DNA of 64,000 bases from Saccharopolyspora gloriosae (GTDB lineage Bacteria > Actinomycetota > Actinomycetes > Mycobacteriales > Pseudonocardiaceae), in the NCBI RefSeq assembly GCF_014203325.1, contig NZ_JACHIV010000001.1, positions 2,853,501-2,917,500 on the forward strand, in the 5' to 3' direction. Shown piece after piece: positions 61,225 to 64,000 of the stretch. The notes under the pieces are model-generated. The model did not search any database. It saw nothing but the letters and a program-made list of their open reading frames with translations, and was not told where the DNA came from. Position 1 is the first letter of the stretch. The number at the start of each line of letters is the position of its first letter. Both the position numbers and the translations under genes were made by a program.

Positions 61225-61398
61225 ATGCGGCGAGGACGACGGGGCCATCCGTGCGAGCCGGACGCGAGCCGGTTGGGTCCGTGGACGTGCCCGGAGTGCG
61301 GTCAGCACTGGGAGATCCACGGCGTCGCGGGCACCGAGCCGAAGGTGCGCCGGGTCAGCCGCGTCGCGAAGTTCGTCGCCACTTGGCTGGGCGGCTGA
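61225..61398 (+). CDS. Small CxxC zinc-ribbon-like protein, 57 aa
   Basis: GGAGGGGCGGCGGG precedes the ATG. The product has a knuckle C22-x2-C25 in WTCPECGQHWEIHG plus C10 and nearby histidines (H8, H28, H31) as possible further metal ligands, and a basic C-terminal helix KVRRVSRVAKFVATW. It faces away from the DosR-like gene. Function unknown; compare the unrelated-looking CxxC protein at 8619 beside the other DosR-type gene. Confidence 0.65.
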   Translation: MRRGRRGHPCEPDASRLGPWTCPECGQHWEIHGVAGTEPKVRRVSRVAKFVATWLGG

Positions 61399-61517
61399 AA
61401 CACCCGGCCCCGGCGCCACGAGGCACCCCCGCACCCGCCCGGGACGCCCATCGGCGACCAGCACCACCGAACCGCCCACTCCGGACGGACCGCGCCCACT
61501 CCGGCGTGTCGGATTCC

Positions 61518-61541
61518 TCGCGATTTCGCGAGAAATCGAAA
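61518..61541. repeat. TCTCGCGAAATT repeat, copy 3 (inverted, shorter)
   Basis: CGCGATTTCGCGAGAAATCG carries the core on the opposite strand (CGATTTCTCGCGAAATCGCG in reverse), here as a longer dyad CGATTTC...GAAATCG. Confidence 0.5.
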
Positions 61542-61641
61542 GAAGTTCGCACCCGAACGGAGCCTGGTGCGCCCTTGGAAAAGGTGCCGTGACCAGTGAG
61601 GACACTTCGCGCTGGTGATCACTGCGGGCCTGCGGGGCTCG

Positions 61642-61680
61642 GTGATTTCTCGCGAAATTGCGGGAGGTTGAAGCAGGTTC
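61642..61680. repeat. TCTCGCGAAATT repeat, copy 4 (extended)
   Basis: GTGATTTCTCGCGAAATTGC then GGGAGGTTGAAGCAGGTTCG, the partner of the copy at 4872-4915. Ends 10 bases from the sensor kinase stop. Confidence 0.55.
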
Positions 61681-61689
61681 GACCGGGGG

Positions 61690-63447
61690 TCAGGTGGGGT
61701 CCGGTTCGGGGGGCGTGAGCAGGGGGACGCGCCAGGACAGCAGGGTTCCCGTCGGGTCCGCGTCGGTCAGCTCCAGGGTCCCGGAGAGCTGGACCGCCCG
61801 GTCGCGGAGGTTCCGCAGGCCGTTCCCGGACGAGCCGGCGCCGAGTCCGCGGCCGTTGTCGCGGACCTCGATCGTCAGGTCCGTGCCGGTGTCGATGGAC
61901 ACGGTGATCGCGGTGGCCTCGCCGTGGCGCAGCGCGTTGGTGACCGCCTCCCGCACGACCGCCTCCGCGTGCTCGAAGTACGCCGCGGGCACCGCGGTGT
62001 CGATCTGGCCGGACATCCGCACCGCCGGGGTGAAACCGGCCCCGCTGCTCGCGTCCGCCACCGTGTCGAGCAACCGGCGGCGCAGGCTCACCGGATCGTC
62101 GGCCTCCGGAGCCGAGTGCAGGTCGAAGATGGCGGTGCGGATCTCGCGGACCGTGTCGTCGAGCTGCTCCACCGACTGCTGCAACCGGCGCCGCACATCG
62201 GTGTCGGTGGCGCGGCGCAACGTCCCCTGCAGGCTCAGGCCCGTCGCGAACAACCGCTGGATCACGTGGTCGTGCAGGTCGCGGGCGATCCGATCCCGGT
62301 CGCCGAACACGTCGAGCTGCCGTTGCGCCCGGTTCTTCGCGGCCAGCTCCAACGCGATCGCCGTCTGGTCCGCGAACGAGGCCAGCAGCGGGACCTGACC
62401 CGGCCCGAACGGCCTGCTGTCCTTGCGGCGCAACGCGATCACCGCGCCCGCGCCCGCTTCGCCCGAGTGCAGCGGCACCGCCAGCGCCGGACCGTAGCCG
62501 GGCAGCACGTGCTTGAGCCCGCTGACCGGGGCCGCCGACACGTCGGCCTCCAACACCGGGGTGTCCCCGGTGAGGCTGGCCAGCACCGGGCCGTCCGTGC
62601 TCACCGGGATTCCCACCTCGATGTCGGCCTCCCCGGCGACCGCCTCCACCCGGGCCTGCCCGGAGGAGGTGCCGTGGCGGGCCAGCACGATCAGCGCGCA
62701 GTCGGCGCGGGAGATCTCCATCGCGCGCTGCGCGATGAGGCGCAGGCCATCGGCCGTGCTGACGCCGGACAGCAGCTCCGTGGTGATCTCGCTTGACGCC
62801 TGCAACCAGCGGTGCCGCAGCCGGGCCTGGTCGAACAGCCGCGCGTTCTCCACCGTCACCCCGGCCGCGGCGGCCAGCGCCCGCAGCACCACCTCGTCGT
62901 CCTGGCCGAACTCGCCGCCGTCGAGCTTCTCGGTCAGGTACAGGTTGCCGAACACCTCGTCGCGCACCCGGATCGGGATCGCGAGGAAGCTCCGCATCGG
63001 CGGATGCCCCTCGGGGAAGCCGATCGACGCCGGGTGCTGGGCGAGGTCCGCGAGCCGCAGCGGGCGCGGGTCCCGGGTGACCTGGCCGAGCAGGCCGCGT
63101 CCGCGCGGCGTCGGCCCCATCCGGGCCGCCGTGCCGGCGTCGATGCCGACGTGCACGAACTGGGTGAACTCCCCGCCGGGGCCCAGCACCCCGAGCGCGC
63201 CGTAGCGGGCCTGCACGAGTTCCGCGGCGGCCGACACGATGCGGTGCAGCGTGGTGTCCAGGTCGAGCTCGGTGCCGATGGCCAGCACCGCGTCCAGCAG
63301 GTCCTGCATCCGGTCCCGCGTGCTGACCACCCGGGCCAGCCGCTCCTGGAGCTCGCCCAGCAGTTCGTCCAGCCGCAGGTCGCCGAGGGTGGAGGCCACC
63401 TCTTGCAGCCGGTCGGTGACCGGGTCGGGACGGGAGGCATCGGACAT
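61690..63447 (-). CDS. DosS/DevS-like sensor histidine kinase (GAF-GAF-HisKA_3)
   Basis: A 585-residue soluble sensor. First GAF domain about 55-205, second about 220-370, dimerisation/phosphoacceptor helix with H392 (RIARDLHDHVIQRLFATGLS), then a small HATPase (NALRHGEA, DNGRGL, GNGLRNLRDRA). The first GAF aligns by eye with DosS (HPASIGF, then HPPMRSFLAIPIRVRDEVFG); H148 sits where DosS has its heme ligand His149. It would sense O2, NO, CO or redox state and phosphorylate the DosR-like regulator at 60147. Start at ATG 63445-63447; longer frames add low-complexity arginine-rich sequence. Confidence 0.92.
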   Translation of the reverse strand: MSDASRPDPVTDRLQEVASTLGDLRLDELLGELQERLARVVSTRDRMQDLLDAVLAIGTELDLDTTLHRIVSAAAELVQARYGALGVLGPGGEFTQFVHVGIDAGTAARMGPTPRGRGLLGQVTRDPRPLRLADLAQHPASIGFPEGHPPMRSFLAIPIRVRDEVFGNLYLTEKLDGGEFGQDDEVVLRALAAAAGVTVENARLFDQARLRHRWLQASSEITTELLSGVSTADGLRLIAQRAMEISRADCALIVLARHGTSSGQARVEAVAGEADIEVGIPVSTDGPVLASLTGDTPVLEADVSAAPVSGLKHVLPGYGPALAVPLHSGEAGAGAVIALRRKDSRPFGPGQVPLLASFADQTAIALELAAKNRAQRQLDVFGDRDRIARDLHDHVIQRLFATGLSLQGTLRRATDTDVRRRLQQSVEQLDDTVREIRTAIFDLHSAPEADDPVSLRRRLLDTVADASSGAGFTPAVRMSGQIDTAVPAAYFEHAEAVVREAVTNALRHGEATAITVSIDTGTDLTIEVRDNGRGLGAGSSGNGLRNLRDRAVQLSGTLELTDADPTGTLLSWRVPLLTPPEPDPT

Positions 63448-63797
63448 CGCTGATCCATCGGTGTGGGCGGAGCGCGCGGCGTTTCCGGGAGGGACGCGCC
63501 GCTCGTCCGGGCGCCGGGCGGCTGGGGGAGTGGGACCGGCGGCCGAGCTCGTGCCGGATCGTCGGAGGGCGCGAGCCGCGATGCCGGAGCCCGCAGTCGT
63601 GCCCGCGGAGGACGTGCCTGTGCTCGGTGTGCCGGCCGCGTGCCGTCGGCGCGGGGTCGAGCGTATGACCCGAGTGTGACCGACCGTTCCGTCGCCAGCT
63701 AGTCGTTCTAGAGGGGGTCCCGGGTCGGCCTGCGCAGGGGCGCGTGGCGGTGGCTCGGACCCTGCCTTTGATCTTGACCCTGAGCAGGGGAGGGCGG
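63448..63797. other. Gene-free stretch upstream of the sensor kinase
   Basis: Presumably carries the kinase promoter. Frames here are short and arginine-rich without ribosome sites. No dyad or DosR-box-like sequence was found by eye. Confidence 0.35.
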
Positions 63798-63886
63798 GGG
63801 AGCCTCTCGGCGGTTTCCTCGCTGCGGGATCGATTTCTCTTCCCTGCACCGCGAAATCGCCATCCGCGCGTGAGAACCCGCGGTCG
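63798..63886. repeat. Composite inverted-repeat element, copy D (decayed)
   Basis: Keeps CTCTCGGCGGTTTCCTCGCT and GCGGGATCGATTTCT of the left half and TGAGAACCCGCGGTCG of the right half; the inner region GATTTCTC...GCGAAATC pairs on its own. Confidence 0.5.
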
Positions 63887-63949
63887 ACCCGGCTGCGTGC
63901 CGGGTCATTGCCGCAGCGCTCGCGGGACACCGAGGATGAAGATCCGTGC

Positions 63950-64000
63950 TCAGGCGGGCGCCGGGGAACCTTCCGGGGGTGGGGCCAGTTCGCCCGAGTC
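63950..64000 (-). CDS. C-terminal end of a gene beyond the right edge (tentative)
   Basis: A minus-strand frame enters at the right edge and reads DSGELAPPPEGSPAPA before a TGA at 63950-63952. A proline/alanine-rich acidic tail with G/C third positions is a plausible protein end, but 16 residues cannot prove it. Confidence 0.3.
   Translation of the reverse strand, partial: DSGELAPPPEGSPAPA

Noticed and set aside
1-64000. Genomic island or mobile element carrying the catabolic genes
   Set aside because: No integrase, transposase, tRNA target or shift in codon use was seen; the gene blocks look like ordinary chromosome.

Overview
This is a high-GC window (strong G/C third-position bias, GTG and TTG starts, many ATGA or TGATG stop/start overlaps) typical of an actinobacterial chromosome. 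DosR/DosS-like regulators, an actinobacterial-order pca operon, a 7Fe ferredoxin and abundant intergenic palindromic repeats suggest a Pseudonocardiales member of the Saccharopolyspora/Amycolatopsis kind. That placement is inference, not proof. No transposase, phage gene, tRNA, rRNA, CRISPR array or polyketide/peptide synthase gene was seen. The window reads as catabolic and regulatory chromosome.

Layout. 1-7.5 kb (minus strand): an acid-degradation operon (enoyl-CoA hydratase, NDP-forming acyl-CoA synthetase, MHS-type transporter, acyl-CoA dehydrogenase cut by the window edge), a GntR/FCD regulator, a 7Fe ferredoxin and a FAD disulfide oxidoreductase. 7.6-13.4 kb (plus): two small proteins, a CBS-pair protein, a DosR-type response regulator and a 1298-residue cytosolic hybrid kinase built on HAMP repeats. 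13.6-22.7 kb: two tiny genes, then an oxalate-type operon (oxc-like ThDP enzyme, frc, fused CoA ligase, Nramp-like carrier, small membrane protein) under a GntR/FCD regulator whose palindrome occurs at both promoters. 22.9-32.4 kb: TerC-like membrane protein, TetR plus SGNH hydrolase divergent from a secreted GH5 enzyme, tartrate/malate-type dehydrogenase plus LysR, PHP hydrolase, DODA-type dioxygenase divergent from MarR. 32.7-38.3 kb: ABC exporter with a MerR-like promoter, GPP34 protein, amino-acid permease, acetyltransferase.

38.7-45.4 kb: IclR, MFS, zinc dehydrogenase, ManD and KDG kinase form a sugar-acid (hexuronate/gulonate) pathway, followed by a DUF3616 protein. 45.5-47 kb: MarR plus luciferase-like oxidoreductase. 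47-54.8 kb: complete protocatechuate branch of the beta-ketoadipate pathway, transcribed pcaI-J-F-H-G-B-D-C then pcaR. 55.3-57.2 kb: GH43-like protein and Nudix hydrolase. 57.7-60.1 kb: dimethylsulfone monooxygenase (sfnG) and a DszC/MsuC-like flavin monooxygenase for sulfur scavenging. 60.1-63.4 kb: a DosR/DosS-like two-component pair with the expected heme-ligand histidine.

Three dispersed repeat families lie between these genes: a 47-bp perfect or near-perfect palindrome (six copies in two clusters of three, with compensatory changes), a composite element of about 150 bp with nested inverted repeats (three full or recognisable copies, two decayed), and a short TCTCGCGAAATT-cored motif (four copies). 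These repeats and several palindromic operators are the main non-coding signals.
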